Shown: positions 7,725-18,163 of the stretch, piece by piece
How positions within the stretch are numbered: the first letter of the stretch is position 1
Layout of the letters: the number at the start of each line of letters is the position of its first letter
Source: Microcaldota archaeon
Lineage (GTDB): Archaea > Micrarchaeota > Micrarchaeia > Burarchaeales > JACRGF01
Direction of reading: 5' to 3'
DNA: 40,471 nt
Assembly (NCBI GenBank): GCA_016212395.1
Contig: JACRGF010000065.1
Coordinates: 1 to 40,471 of the forward strand
Program-made: the position numbers and the translations under genes
The notes under the pieces: model-generated
What the model was told of the DNA's origin: nothing
The model's database searches: none
What the model saw: only the letters and a program-made list of their open reading frames with translations

Positions 7725-7875
7725 AGCCTCGGGCGAGGATTGAACTCGCGGCCTCGTCCTTTCTGGTTGAATTTTGAAGGTATTGTTCGGTTTTCATGAA
7801 ACCGTCCAGCAAGACTTTCAAAATTTGAAAATTTTCGAATACCAAGGACGCGCTCTACCACTGAGCTACCGAGGC
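7725..7875 (-). tRNA. tRNA-Thr (anticodon GGT) with one intron
   Basis: Minus strand. The acceptor GCCTCGG (7875-7869) pairs with CCGAGGC (7732-7726), with discriminator T at 7725, matching the other Thr tRNA here. The D-arm is GCTC/GAGC, the anticodon stem CGTCC/GGACG with loop TTGGTA+A, and the T-arm GCGAG TTCAATC CTCGC is uninterrupted. One intron of 79 nt (7839-7761) lies at the canonical 37/38 site. It contains a CGGTTT/AAACCG hairpin and an ATTTTGAA/TTCAAAAT pairing instead of the CTTTC/GAAAG module. CCA is not encoded. The gene ends 31 nt before the purL start codon. Confidence 0.93.
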
Positions 7876-7992
7876 TTTGCATTTTTAAGTGGTTTTGATT
7901 TGTTCTGACTCGTCTTGACTTGTTTTGACTCGTTTTGGCTGTTCTTGGCTTTTGTCTTTTGGTTGAAGAGATTTTTAATGTTACAGTTTTGC
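7876..7992. repeat. TTTTG-rich spacer
   Basis: Variants of ttttgactcg and tcttgacttg repeated about five times on the plus strand between the 3' end of the methyltransferase gene and the 5' end of tRNA-Thr(GGT). No gene seen. The tRNA promoter should lie here; an ACTTAAAAATG-like A/T patch sits immediately upstream of the tRNA on the minus strand. Confidence 0.5.
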
Positions 7993-8616
7993 TCATTTTT
8001 TGCGTGCGATTACCAAGAGCGTGCGTGCGAGTGTTGGAAACATTTTTCCAAGGCGCGGCGACTGTTTTCCTTTGCATGTTACAACGTCTCCGGTTATTTT
8101 TTCTATTTCAAATCCTTGTTGTTCTAATGCTTGCGTGATTGTTTTTTTTATGAAGTATTTTACGTGGTGCCCGGGGTGTTTGTAGTTCCAGTCTATCGCC
8201 GGGTTTTTTCCTAAAAGCAGGCGCAGTCTGTTTGTGAGTGATGCAAGGTTTGGTGTTGAAAGCAGGAGCATTCCGCCTTTTTTCAGTATCCTGTGCGATT
8301 CTTTCACTAAATTATGGGAGTAGCGAAGGTGTTCTATTATTTCAAGTGCGACTACTGCGTCGAATGATTCGTCTTTGAATGGGTATGGCGTTTTTTCAGC
8401 ATCCATTTTTACGCATTCGAAACCTTTTTGTTCTGCTTTTTTCAATGCGTCTTCGTCAATGTCTGCACATACCACGCTGTTGTTGTTTTTTTCTATGAGT
8501 TTGGCTATAAACCCATTGCGTGCCCCAATGTCTAACACTTTTTTTCCACTTCCTACCCGCCTTATCAATGGGTTTATTCTGTGCCAGTCTACTTGTTCTG
8601 GTTTCCAGTCGTCCAT
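7993..8616 (-). CDS. Class I SAM-dependent methyltransferase
   Basis: 207 aa from the ATG at 8616; the ORF-track start lies inside purA. The Rossmann SAM site is VLDIGARNGFIAKLI (motif I, with Arg where many have Gly), then VVCADIDEDAL (motif II acidic residue), FDAVVALEIIEHL (motif IV) and ILKKGGMLLLSTPN (motif V/VI). This is the Methyltransf_11/UbiE-like pattern used on small molecules, lipids or sugars; the substrate cannot be read from sequence. The conserved EIIEHL favours a small-molecule O- or C-methyltransferase. It starts 17 nt after the purA stop, so it is probably the second gene of a purA transcript. Confidence 0.85.
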   Translation of the reverse strand: MDDWKPEQVDWHRINPLIRRVGSGKKVLDIGARNGFIAKLIEKNNNSVVCADIDEDALKKAEQKGFECVKMDAEKTPYPFKDESFDAVVALEIIEHLRYSHNLVKESHRILKKGGMLLLSTPNLASLTNRLRLLLGKNPAIDWNYKHPGHHVKYFIKKTITQALEQQGFEIEKITGDVVTCKGKQSPRLGKMFPTLARTLLVIARKK

Positions 8617-8633
8617 GATTTTCACATCGGAAA

Positions 8634-10616
<1,983 letters not shown>

Positions 10617-10862
10617 GTTCTCGGTTTTCAGGCTTCTGAAAACTGAAAACAGACTACTGGAAACCCGGGTAATGGGCAGGACTTAAGCGACCTTTTTTCT
10701 TTCTTTTTGTCGGTCAAAAAGAAAGAAAAAACCTCGACGAAAAAAGAAAGAAAAAGAAAATTCTTTCGTGAAATCCTGTGGCTTAGCGCCTTCGTGGGTT
10801 CAAACGCCGTCGTTTGAGAACGACTTGTTTTCATCGGCGTGCTGAAAATCCCTCCCCCCGCA

Positions 10863-10954
10863 TAACTAGTTTTGAAGTTTCGAGTTGTCTTGTCTTTGTG
10901 GTTTTGATTAGTTTGGCGTGGCTTGCGCTGTTTGGCGTTTAAGCATTGTTTTTT
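10863..10954. repeat. TTTTG-rich spacer
   Basis: Short TTTTGAAGTTTCGAG-like sequence between tRNA-Leu and the 3' end of the PAC2 gene. No gene is seen. The T-rich plus strand may serve as the tRNA terminator. Confidence 0.4.
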
Positions 10955-11692
10955 CTAGCCATACATGGGGCCGATTTGGCTTGTTTTTTCGTAGTGTTGC
11001 TGGGCGTCTTTTGCGTTGTTGATTATTTCTTTTATTTTTGTTTCTATCGAGTCTGCTTCTTTTACGAGTTCTCTCGTGTCTATTGGCAGGTTGACTATTT
11101 TTTTTACCGCGTCGAGGACGAGTGCTGCGCCTCTCGGGTCTAGGTAGTTGGGTTTTGCTTCTGCGAGCAGGGAGATTGCTGGAATGTTGCGTGCTGCGCA
11201 TTCTGCGAGCATTACTCCGCTTACTCCTGTTGTCGCGCCTTCTTTGATTAGTTTGACTCCGTTTTTTTCGAGTGTTTTCGTGAGTTCGGTTTTGCTTGCT
11301 ATGCCGAATACTGTGTCTTGTTCGCCTTTCAATCCTATTCCGCCGAGTGAAATTATTTGTTTTACTTTTCTTTTCTCGCTCCATTCTACTATCGCGTGGG
11401 ATAGCTTGTGGACTATTGAAATGGGTATGACGAATTCCGAGAATAGTACTATCAAGTTGTGTTTTTTGCTTTTGTATATTCGTGCGGGGTGGAGTGGCGC
11501 GTAGTTGTGGACTGCGGTTATTGGCGGGAACTTGTCTGACACTATGTAGCCTAGCTGTTCCATTTTCAGTTTTTCGGCGATGAAGCTTGCCGAGATTGTT
11601 CCAACCAGCCCGATGCCTGGAAATCCTTCTATTAATGTTGGTTTTTTCAAGTCGAATTTGCTTGTTTCGATTATTTCAACGTTGGTCGTCAT
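10955..11692 (-). CDS. PAC2-family proteasome assembly chaperone (PbaB-like) with C-terminal HbYX tail
   Basis: 245 aa. PAC2 signatures are PTLIEGFPGIGLVGTISASF at the N-terminus, then DKFPPITAVHNYAPLHPARIY, and a central ISLGGIGLKGEQDTVFGIAS followed by GVSGVMLAECAARNIPAISLLAEA. The C-terminal ~50 residues are a helical, charged segment, likely coiled-coil. The protein ends GPMYG, i.e. hydrophobic-Tyr-X, the motif with which assembly chaperones and proteasomal ATPases dock on the 20S alpha ring. Archaeal PbaA/PbaB belong to this family. Transcribed alone from a TATTTAAATTT box about 25 nt upstream, so it is probably leaderless. No proteasome genes are in the window. Confidence 0.88.
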   Translation of the reverse strand: MTTNVEIIETSKFDLKKPTLIEGFPGIGLVGTISASFIAEKLKMEQLGYIVSDKFPPITAVHNYAPLHPARIYKSKKHNLIVLFSEFVIPISIVHKLSHAIVEWSEKRKVKQIISLGGIGLKGEQDTVFGIASKTELTKTLEKNGVKLIKEGATTGVSGVMLAECAARNIPAISLLAEAKPNYLDPRGAALVLDAVKKIVNLPIDTRELVKEADSIETKIKEIINNAKDAQQHYEKTSQIGPMYG

Positions 11693-11839
11693 GGTGGCAA
11701 TTGCTTTGAGAAACTATTTAAATTTACGTTATCGAGAGCAGGCTTGTCGTGTGTGCAAGTGGTGTGCGCGCGCGTTTTTTTGCGTGTTTTGTTGTCGCGG
11801 GTGGGTTTATAGAAGTCAGTTGTTGCTCGCATGTTTTTT
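11693..11839. other. Spacer between PAC2 gene and T2SF gene
   Basis: 147 bp. It holds the PAC2 promoter and a GTGTGCGCGCGC-rich patch (about 11758-11780) bordered by T7. No coding frame is supported. Confidence 0.4.
11713..11723 (-). promoter_or_regulatory. TATA box for the PAC2 gene
   Basis: AAATTTAAATA on the minus strand lies about 21-31 nt before the start codon with no Shine-Dalgarno between, so a leaderless transcript is expected. Confidence 0.5.
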
Positions 11840-13525
11840 TCATGTTAGCGCGAGCACGTTTGTTGCGAGCGCGAGGTTGTAGAGGAGGAGCGCGAGCGGG
11901 GCGAGGAACAGGAAGTAAACTATCGCTCTTTTTGCAGAGCCTTCTTGTTGTGCGATGAATACTGCTGCGAGTGCTGCGAATGTTGCGAGGTATGCTTGTG
12001 TCGCTGTTTTGGTTGTTTCGAGGAAAGCTGTTTTTTCTGCTGCTGGCGTGTTCGTCATCATTTCAAGCGCTGTATAATCGAGGCTTGAGACGAGTGTGAA
12101 TGTTGTTCCGAGAATTATTGGCACTATTATCCCGCCTCCCAAGAGGAGCGTGTATTTTTGGATTGCGAGGCTTGCTGCGCGTTCGCGCACTATGGAGAAT
12201 ATCGTGAAAATGTCGTCTGCTGTTTCTTTGAGCGCGTGCTGCATGTCTGCTCCTGTCGAGTACCCGCGCGCGAGAAGCTCCATGCTCCTCTCGAGGAGGA
12301 GAGAGTTGTTTCGTTCTGCTATTTGAAGCAGAGTTTTCTGCGGGCTCGCGCCTGCCTGTGTCTGGTTGTGGGCGTACGTGAATTCTTTCGAGAGCGCTCC
12401 GTACTGGGATTTTGCAATAGACTGGATTGTTTTCTCTATTCCGATTCCTTTTTGGAGCGATGATGCTTGAAAGAGCGCGTCTGGAAGGAAGCGTTCGAGC
12501 TCGGCGTTCCGCTGTTCCACTTTGTATTGAAGAAGCAGGTAGATAATTATTGGCAGGAAGAGGAACGCGGCTGAAAATTGGGTTGAATAAATAATTTGGG
12601 TTGAAATGAATGATGTTATTGCAAGCGCTATTGAAATTGCCATTACGCTCGTGAAGCTTGCGTTTATTCCTGTTTCTTTCAGTGCTTGGTTGAATTGTTG
12701 TTTTTCTTTTTTTGAGAGAAAGCTTGGCGCGTGGCGGGTTTGGAGCGCAGGCGGCGTTTTCAGCTGGATGATTGCGAGAAGCAAGAGGTTTGCTGCTGGG
12801 AACACTACGAGGTATGCGAGCCAAGCGTCCGAGGCTTTCAAGTTCATTTCAAGGAACGTTGAGCCTATTGTTGCGTATATTTGAAACAGTGCTGGGATTA
12901 AGCACGAGAGTGTTATGAACAACAGCCCGAGCACTGACATTTTTGCGGAGAACTCGCGTGTTTTTGCTTTCTGCGTTTGCATGAGTTCGTCCGCGAGTTT
13001 TTTGAGCGGTTCTCCTTTGCTTCCAGTCTCGTAGGCGAAAATCATTTGCGCTGTCGCGCGCTTGAATGTTATCGAGTCTATTCTTGATGCCGCGTGAGCG
13101 AGTGCTTCCTGAACGCTTGCCCCGCCTTTGCTTATTTCGTTGCAAATGCTCTTGAATTCTGAAGATGAAACGTATTTTGATGTTGCAACGTGTTCGAGTG
13201 TTTTTTCGAACGGTATTCTCATGCTAGTTTCAGCTGCTATCGCGCGGAGCACTACTGGCAGTTCTGCTTCTATTTTTTCCGCTCTTGATTGCTTTAGTAT
13301 TTTCGGGAGTGAAATTGAAGCGTAAAGAAATGCTGCAAGGCTTGCCAGAAGAATTGCGAGTGCAGTTGCCGTTTCGTTTGTTGAAAGAAAATAGAGCGAC
13401 GAGAGGAACAGCGAGAGAACAATAGATACTGCGAGTGAAGTGTTCTTGTACTCGTTCGGAGTAATGGTTATTCCTGCTTGTTGCAAGTCTGAAGCAAGCG
13501 TGTTGCTTGAAAGCGAAAAAATCAT
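11840..13525 (-). CDS. Double-T2SF-domain membrane platform protein (TadC/ArlJ/PilC-like)
   Basis: 561 aa integral membrane protein with two type II secretion F domains. The first includes EAELPVVLRAIAAETSMRIPFEKTLEHVA and the Gly-rich ISKGGASVQEALAHAA, with helices LGLLFITLSCLIPALFQIYA and AYLVVFPAANLLLLAII. The second includes ERFLPDALFQASSLQKGIGIEKTI and AGASPQKTLLQIAE. Two further pairs of helices follow, the last at the C-terminus (YFLFLAPLALLLYNLAL). This is the architecture of archaeal type IV pilus/archaellum platform proteins, which pair with a secretion ATPase and pilins. Neither is in the window. Start ATG 13525 lies 9 nt after the phosphohexomutase stop, so the two are co-transcribed. 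Confidence 0.85.
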   Translation of the reverse strand: MIFSLSSNTLASDLQQAGITITPNEYKNTSLAVSIVLSLFLSSLYFLSTNETATALAILLASLAAFLYASISLPKILKQSRAEKIEAELPVVLRAIAAETSMRIPFEKTLEHVATSKYVSSSEFKSICNEISKGGASVQEALAHAASRIDSITFKRATAQMIFAYETGSKGEPLKKLADELMQTQKAKTREFSAKMSVLGLLFITLSCLIPALFQIYATIGSTFLEMNLKASDAWLAYLVVFPAANLLLLAIIQLKTPPALQTRHAPSFLSKKEKQQFNQALKETGINASFTSVMAISIALAITSFISTQIIYSTQFSAAFLFLPIIIYLLLQYKVEQRNAELERFLPDALFQASSLQKGIGIEKTIQSIAKSQYGALSKEFTYAHNQTQAGASPQKTLLQIAERNNSLLLERSMELLARGYSTGADMQHALKETADDIFTIFSIVRERAASLAIQKYTLLLGGGIIVPIILGTTFTLVSSLDYTALEMMTNTPAAEKTAFLETTKTATQAYLATFAALAAVFIAQQEGSAKRAIVYFLFLAPLALLLYNLALATNVLALT

Positions 13526-13534
13526 CGCAATTTT

Positions 13535-14884
13535 TTATTTTTTCAGTGCTGTTAGTTTTTGCTCGAATTCTTTTAGGAGCGCGTCTGCTTCTTTCTGCGT
13601 TTTCGCTTCCGCGAAAATGCGCGCGTAGTGTTCTGTTCCTGACGGCCTGATGATGCACCACGCGTTGCCCCTGTCCACGCGCACTCCGTCTATTGTGGTT
13701 GTTTTTTCTCCTGCTTTTTCGAGTTGTTTTTTCAGTTTTTCTATTACTTCAGTTTTTTCTTTTTCCTCAAGCGCGATTTTTGTCTTTGCATTGTAATATT
13801 CAGGGAGTGACGCAATCCATTTCGAGAGCGGTTTTTCGCTTATTGCTTCCACTATTTTTGCTGCTGTCGTGAACCCGTCTTTTCCGTAGTGGAATTCAGG
13901 CCAGATGACTCCCCCTACTTCTTCTCCTCCTATTACTGCTTTTGTTTCAATCATTTTTTCTGAAATGTAGGGCGCGCCGACTTTCGAGTAGAACAGCTTG
14001 CATCCATGCGCTGTTGCAATGTCTTTAATTGCGTTGCTCGTCGCGACAGTGGTTACTGCTGCTCCTTTTCGTTTGCGCAATGCGAGTTCAACGCACAACG
14101 CGAAGCTCTTGTCGCCTATAATAAATTCTCCTCTTCTCTCGTCAATGAATATTACCCTGTCTCCGTCTCCGTCCCATGCTATTCCTGCGTCTGCGCCTAG
14201 TTTTTTGACTGTTGCCATCAAGTCTGCAACGTTTTCTTTCGTGGGCTCGCTGTTTCTGCCTGGAAAATGGCCGTCCGGGTGCGAGTTGATTGTCGTTATT
14301 TCGCATCCGAGTTCTGCGAACAGTTGGGGTGCGATGTTGCATGCAGTCCCGTTCCCGCAGTCCAGCACTAGTTTGGGTTTTCTTTTGCTTATTTTTCCAG
14401 CGTTCACCCATTTTTTTATTGCTTGCGCGTGGTCGCTTGCTGCCTGCCCGTACTCGCTTATCTCTTTTATTTCGTTCCATTGCGCGCGCGTTGTTTTTTT
14501 TGCTTCCATTATTTTTTCTACTTCTTCAGCTCTTTCTTTTGAGAGCGACACGCCTTTCGAGTCAATGCATTTTACTCCAATCCATTCAGGAGGGTTGTGG
14601 GAAGCTGTTATCACTATCGCGCCTGCTGCGCCGAGCTTCGTAGTCTCGAATTCCACTGTTGGCGATGGCACGACTCCGAGCAGTACTGGCTGGCTTCCTG
14701 CGCTCAGCAGCCCGCTTACTATAGCGCTTTCAACCATTTCTCCAGTAGTTCGAGTGTCTCTCCCAACGAGAATTTTTCCTTTTCCAGCCCATGTTGCGAA
14801 TGCTGCTGCTAAGCTTGAAGAAAACTCGGGAGTGAACAAGTCTGTTTTTCCTCTTGCCCCGTTTGTTCCAAAGTATTTAGCCAT
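13535..14884 (-). CDS. Phosphohexomutase (GlmM / ManB-type alpha-D-phosphohexomutase)
   Basis: 449 aa. N-terminal FGTNGARGKTDLFTPE is the GlmM-like substrate strand. The phospho-serine loop is ITASHNPPEWIGVK, the metal-binding loop AWDGDGDRVIF, the sugar-specificity loop GGEEVGG and the phosphate-binding end RPSGTEHYARIFAEA. All four domains are present and the length is normal. It interconverts hexose 6- and 1-phosphates (glucosamine, mannose or glucose), providing precursors for nucleotide sugars. The GEEVGG loop does not settle the substrate. GAGGGG precedes the ATG. It lies between a glycosyltransferase gene upstream and the T2SF gene, so it probably belongs to the glycan operon. Confidence 0.92.
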   Translation of the reverse strand: MAKYFGTNGARGKTDLFTPEFSSSLAAAFATWAGKGKILVGRDTRTTGEMVESAIVSGLLSAGSQPVLLGVVPSPTVEFETTKLGAAGAIVITASHNPPEWIGVKCIDSKGVSLSKERAEEVEKIMEAKKTTRAQWNEIKEISEYGQAASDHAQAIKKWVNAGKISKRKPKLVLDCGNGTACNIAPQLFAELGCEITTINSHPDGHFPGRNSEPTKENVADLMATVKKLGADAGIAWDGDGDRVIFIDERRGEFIIGDKSFALCVELALRKRKGAAVTTVATSNAIKDIATAHGCKLFYSKVGAPYISEKMIETKAVIGGEEVGGVIWPEFHYGKDGFTTAAKIVEAISEKPLSKWIASLPEYYNAKTKIALEEKEKTEVIEKLKKQLEKAGEKTTTIDGVRVDRGNAWCIIRPSGTEHYARIFAEAKTQKEADALLKEFEQKLTALKK

Positions 14885-14901
14885 TTTTCCCCTCTTTTGT
14901 T

Positions 14902-16029
14902 CTATTGGATTATTTCTTCATGTATTTTTTTAACTTTCCTTGCAAGCACGCGCCAGTCATACTTTTCCACTGCGAGTTGCCGTGCGCGCCTTGCTTTTGA
15001 TTCTGCTTTCTCCGGATTCTGCTTTATTGCATTGATCGCTTCAAGCAGCTGTCCTGCGTTTCCAGGCTCTACCAAGTAGCCTGCTTTTCCGTTTTCAAGC
15101 ACGCGGGGCAGTTCCCCTACTTCGCTCGCGATTATGGGCTTCTGCATTGCCATGTACTCGAATACTTTCATGTTGCTTGCGTAGCGCAGGCTTGGAAGGT
15201 TCGGGAATGGCGCGAGCAAGGCATCTGCTTGCGAGAGCATTTCAGGAATTTTTTTTCTTTCAGCAAATCCAGTGAAAACGCATTTTTCTGCGTGTGCTCC
15301 AAGCATTTTTTTTATTTCTTCAATGTTTCCAGGCCCAATGAACGTGAATTGAACGTCATCCCCCCCCATTCTTTTCACTGCTTCTATTATCGGTCGTATT
15401 TGTCCTGTTTTGTAGAGTGTTCCTAAGTATGTTGCGTTGAATTTGTTTTTTGTGCTTGTTTTGCTTCTCGCGTTTTTCTTGCTTGTTTGCATTATTGGCT
15501 TGAATTCGCTCGTGTCCACTCCGTTCGGCACATAGAATGTTTTTTCGTGGTATTGTTCAGGTATCCTCTCGTTTTTCGTCAGTTCGTTTGAAACAATTAT
15601 TGCGTTCGCGTGCTTGAGCGCTGATTTTTCAAGTTTTTGCGCGAGTTTTATTTGGTAAAGCGGGAAGCCTGCGTCTTTGAGCGTGAGCGCGTCCCACTCG
15701 TCGCAGTCTAACACGATTTTGCATTTGCTTGTTTTCGCGTGTATCAGCGCTGGCACGTACGAGTACAAGTTCGGCTTGAGCGCGTGAACAATTCTTGGCT
15801 TTAGTTTTCGGAGTATTGCGAGCGTGTTTTTCAAGTAGAATGGGTAAGTGAGCAGTTTTTTTTCATGAGTTGGAAAAATTAGCTCTTCGAGTTCAGGGGA
15901 TTCTCCGTACCTGTCTTTTTTCGGGAGTATTGTTTTTGCGCCAATGTTCTCTGCGAAATGGATTACCCTCTGCGTGCTTCCTGCGTTGAAGGAAAAAGGT
16001 GAAATGAATAGAGTGTCATCTGCCTGCAT
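14902..16029 (-). CDS. Glycosyltransferase family 4 (GT-B)
   Basis: 375 aa from the ATG at 16029, chosen because GAGGT lies 5 nt upstream. The N-terminal Rossmann half contains PRIVHALKPNLYSYVPALI and the interdomain FYVPNGVDTSEFKP. The C-terminal nucleotide-sugar half contains FNATYLGTLYKTGQIRPI, VQFTFIGPGNIEEI and the E-x7-E region SNMKVFEYMAMQKPIIASEVGELP, then a helical end. This is a retaining GT4, glycosyl donor unknown. The first codons overlap the end of the upstream GT2 gene by 14 nt, so they are translated together. The next gene downstream is the phosphohexomutase, 17 nt away. Confidence 0.9.
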   Translation of the reverse strand: MQADDTLFISPFSFNAGSTQRVIHFAENIGAKTILPKKDRYGESPELEELIFPTHEKKLLTYPFYLKNTLAILRKLKPRIVHALKPNLYSYVPALIHAKTSKCKIVLDCDEWDALTLKDAGFPLYQIKLAQKLEKSALKHANAIIVSNELTKNERIPEQYHEKTFYVPNGVDTSEFKPIMQTSKKNARSKTSTKNKFNATYLGTLYKTGQIRPIIEAVKRMGGDDVQFTFIGPGNIEEIKKMLGAHAEKCVFTGFAERKKIPEMLSQADALLAPFPNLPSLRYASNMKVFEYMAMQKPIIASEVGELPRVLENGKAGYLVEPGNAGQLLEAINAIKQNPEKAESKARRARQLAVEKYDWRVLARKVKKIHEEIIQ

Positions 16030-16939
16030 AATACCTCTTCGTTGCAATGAGCAACAACCCGTACAATAATCCCATTCCCATGAAGAAAACTCGGATTAGT
16101 TCGAGAAATGGATTCAGGAATACTGCGTTTTTTTTGCTTTTTTTGAACGCGTTTATTGAAACGAGAATTCCTCTCGCGAAAAGAAGCATCGTGAGCATGG
16201 CGAATACTGGGATTGTTATTATGCACACGAGCGAGATAAAATATATTGCTGAAAGCAGTGCGGTTGCGGTTACTTTTGCATCCTGTTTTTTTTGTAGGTA
16301 TTTCGGGATTGTCCGCCCGTACCACACGTTTCGGATTGCAAGCTCGCGCATTCCGGATATTCTTCCGCATGCGATTTTGAGCGTTCGTTTTGCTTTTCGC
16401 ATTCCCTTTTTTTTCAGTTTTTCAGCCATCACGCGGTCTTCTCCGAATCCTAGTGCTGGCTCAAACCCGCCTATTTCTTCAAGCACTTTCTTCTTCATCA
16501 CTATTTCTCCGTATCCCACAATGGTTGCTTCCTTGTAAAACAATGCGGTTTCTACTGCGTTCGCATCTTCAGGCAGGAAGCGGTCTTCCTTGAATTCTAT
16601 TACTCTGGCCTGTGTTTCTGCGAATTCTTCCTCTATTTTTTTCACGTAATCACGTTCCACTATGGCGTCTGCATCCTTGAACACTATTATTTGTCCTAGC
16701 GCTGCTTTCCACCCCATGTTGCGCGCGTTTGCAGGCGAACGCTGTTTGTTCTCGTGCAGCAGCCTAATGTTCTTGTTTCGCACTGCGAATTCTTTTACTA
16801 CTTCAACTGTCTCGTCTTTCGAGCCGCCGTCCACCACTATTATTTCGAGTGGTTTTCTCGTCTGCTTTGTGAATGCATTCAGGCATTTTCTGATGTCTTT
16901 TGCTTCGTTGAATGAAGGAATGACTATTGAAACGCGCAT
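16016..16939 (-). CDS. Glycosyltransferase family 2 with C-terminal membrane helices
   Basis: 307 aa from the ATG at 16939. GT2 hallmarks: VSIVIPSFNEAKDIRKCL, IIVVDGGSKDETVEVVKEF, ENKQRSPANARNMGWKAALG and the metal-binding IIVFKDADAIVE. Two or three hydrophobic segments follow (LLSAIYFISLVCIITIPVFA; FFMGMGLLYGLLLIA), so it acts at the cytoplasmic membrane face, probably on a lipid-linked saccharide. It is first in the leftward operon GT2-GT4-phosphohexomutase-T2SF and divergent from another GT4 gene over 52 bp. No Shine-Dalgarno; the TATA box is about 28 nt away. Confidence 0.9.
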   Translation of the reverse strand: MRVSIVIPSFNEAKDIRKCLNAFTKQTRKPLEIIVVDGGSKDETVEVVKEFAVRNKNIRLLHENKQRSPANARNMGWKAALGQIIVFKDADAIVERDYVKKIEEEFAETQARVIEFKEDRFLPEDANAVETALFYKEATIVGYGEIVMKKKVLEEIGGFEPALGFGEDRVMAEKLKKKGMRKAKRTLKIACGRISGMRELAIRNVWYGRTIPKYLQKKQDAKVTATALLSAIYFISLVCIITIPVFAMLTMLLFARGILVSINAFKKSKKNAVFLNPFLELIRVFFMGMGLLYGLLLIATKRYYAGR

Positions 16940-16959
16940 GGAAATCAATTTGTGTGCTG

Positions 16960-16973
16960 AATTAAATAATATT
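16960..16973. promoter_or_regulatory. Shared A/T box of a divergent leaderless promoter pair
   Basis: AATTAAATAATATT sits roughly mid-way in the 52-bp divergent spacer, about 28 nt from the leftward GT2 start and about 25 nt from the rightward GT4 start. One near-symmetric TATA region could therefore serve both genes. Confidence 0.45.
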
Positions 16974-16991
16974 CGTTTCAAAAGCTGTTTT

Positions 16992-18095
16992 ATGAAGATT
17001 TGTTTTATTGCGCCGTCAATAGAAGTTCCAGGGCGGGATGGCGGGAGCACTCATGTTTTTGAGGTTGCACGTGGTTTTGCTGGGAGAGGAAACAGCGTAA
17101 TACTGCTTGCGAGAAATAAGCGGAAAATCAGCATAAAAAACTTGGATGTGCTTGATGTTTCAGGGCCTTCTTTTGTTCGTTACGCCAAGGTTTTTTTGAA
17201 AGGCTTGCATGCAGCGAGTTCGTGCGATGTGATTTACGAGCGGACTGACTTTGTAGGCGTTGGCGCATTGTTGAGCGTGCTGTTCCACAAGCCTCTCGTA
17301 ATGGAAACGAATTCTGCTATTATTGACGAGCGTGCTCCTCGTTTTTTGAAAGGCCTGCTGAACTGGTGGCTGAATGCGCGTTATGGCATTGCCAAAAAAA
17401 TAGTGGCTACCGTTCCGACCGTTGTTCCTGCTTCTTTTCGTGAAAAAGTTTTCTTGACCGAATGGGGCTTTAACGACAGTTCATTCTCTCCAATTGATAT
17501 GCTTGAGGCGAGGAAGGCGATTGGCCTTCCAAATGGCAAGAAGATTATTCTGTTTACTGGCGCGAGCGGGCCGTGGCATGGGTTGCAAGATTTGTTGAAT
17601 GCAGTGCCTCTAGTGCGTAAAAAGTTCAGTGACGTCTTGTTCTTGCTTGTTGGAAAAATCGACAAGCCTGATATTATAGATTCTGCTGCGAAACTTGGAA
17701 GCAGCGTGATGATATTGCCTGCTGTAAAGTACGATCGAATGAATTTGTTTTTGAATTCTGCTGACGTTCTAGTCGCGCCTTTCAATCCTGAAAAGTTTCC
17801 TTCCTTGAAAAAGTATGGTTTTTACTGGTCTCCATTAAAAATATTTGAGTACATGGCTGTTGGCAAGCCCATTGTTTCGACTACTGCCGTGGAACGTATA
17901 GTAGAAGACAAAAAGCACGGCTTGCTTGCAAAGCATGGGGGTGCGGAGTCGCTTGCCAACGCAATGCTTTTTATGCTTGAAAATCCCAAGAAAGGCGTAA
18001 AAATGGGTGAGAACGCGAGAAAAAAAGCGTTGAAAGAATATACGTGGGAGAAACACGTTGAAAAACTTTTGAAAATGCTTGAGAGAATAGTGTAA
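16992..18095 (+). CDS. Glycosyltransferase family 4 (GT-B)
   Basis: 367 aa from the ATG at 16992; the longer ORF-track frame is antisense to the GT2 gene. The N-terminal half starts MKICFIAPSIEVPGRDGGST with the Gly-rich sugar-binding loop and VFEVARGFAGRGNSVILLAR. The C-terminal half has IILFTGASGPWHGLQDLLNA, VLFLLVGKIDK and the E-x7-E site SPLKIFEYMAVGKPIVSTTAV, ending in a helix YTWEKHVEKLLKML. It is a retaining glycosyltransferase of unknown specificity. It reads rightward in front of an SDR epimerase gene (68 bp gap) and is divergent from the GT2 operon. Confidence 0.9.
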   Translation: MKICFIAPSIEVPGRDGGSTHVFEVARGFAGRGNSVILLARNKRKISIKNLDVLDVSGPSFVRYAKVFLKGLHAASSCDVIYERTDFVGVGALLSVLFHKPLVMETNSAIIDERAPRFLKGLLNWWLNARYGIAKKIVATVPTVVPASFREKVFLTEWGFNDSSFSPIDMLEARKAIGLPNGKKIILFTGASGPWHGLQDLLNAVPLVRKKFSDVLFLLVGKIDKPDIIDSAAKLGSSVMILPAVKYDRMNLFLNSADVLVAPFNPEKFPSLKKYGFYWSPLKIFEYMAVGKPIVSTTAVERIVEDKKHGLLAKHGGAESLANAMLFMLENPKKGVKMGENARKKALKEYTWEKHVEKLLKMLERIV

Positions 18096-18163
18096 GTGCA
18101 AGTTGTTGTGCGATTTTGTATAAACGTTTTGATTTGTTTTGAATTGGTTCGTTTTCGGGTGTG

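Noticed and set aside
7694-8077. N-terminal extension of purL in the ORF track (to 8077)
   Set aside because: It translates tRNA-Thr(GGT) and the TTTTG-rich spacer; the PurL domain starts at the ATG at 7693.
16662-16991. Long 5' extension of the rightward GT4
   Set aside because: It is antisense to the GT2 coding sequence; MKICFIAP at 16992 is the proper Rossmann start and has a promoter at leaderless distance.
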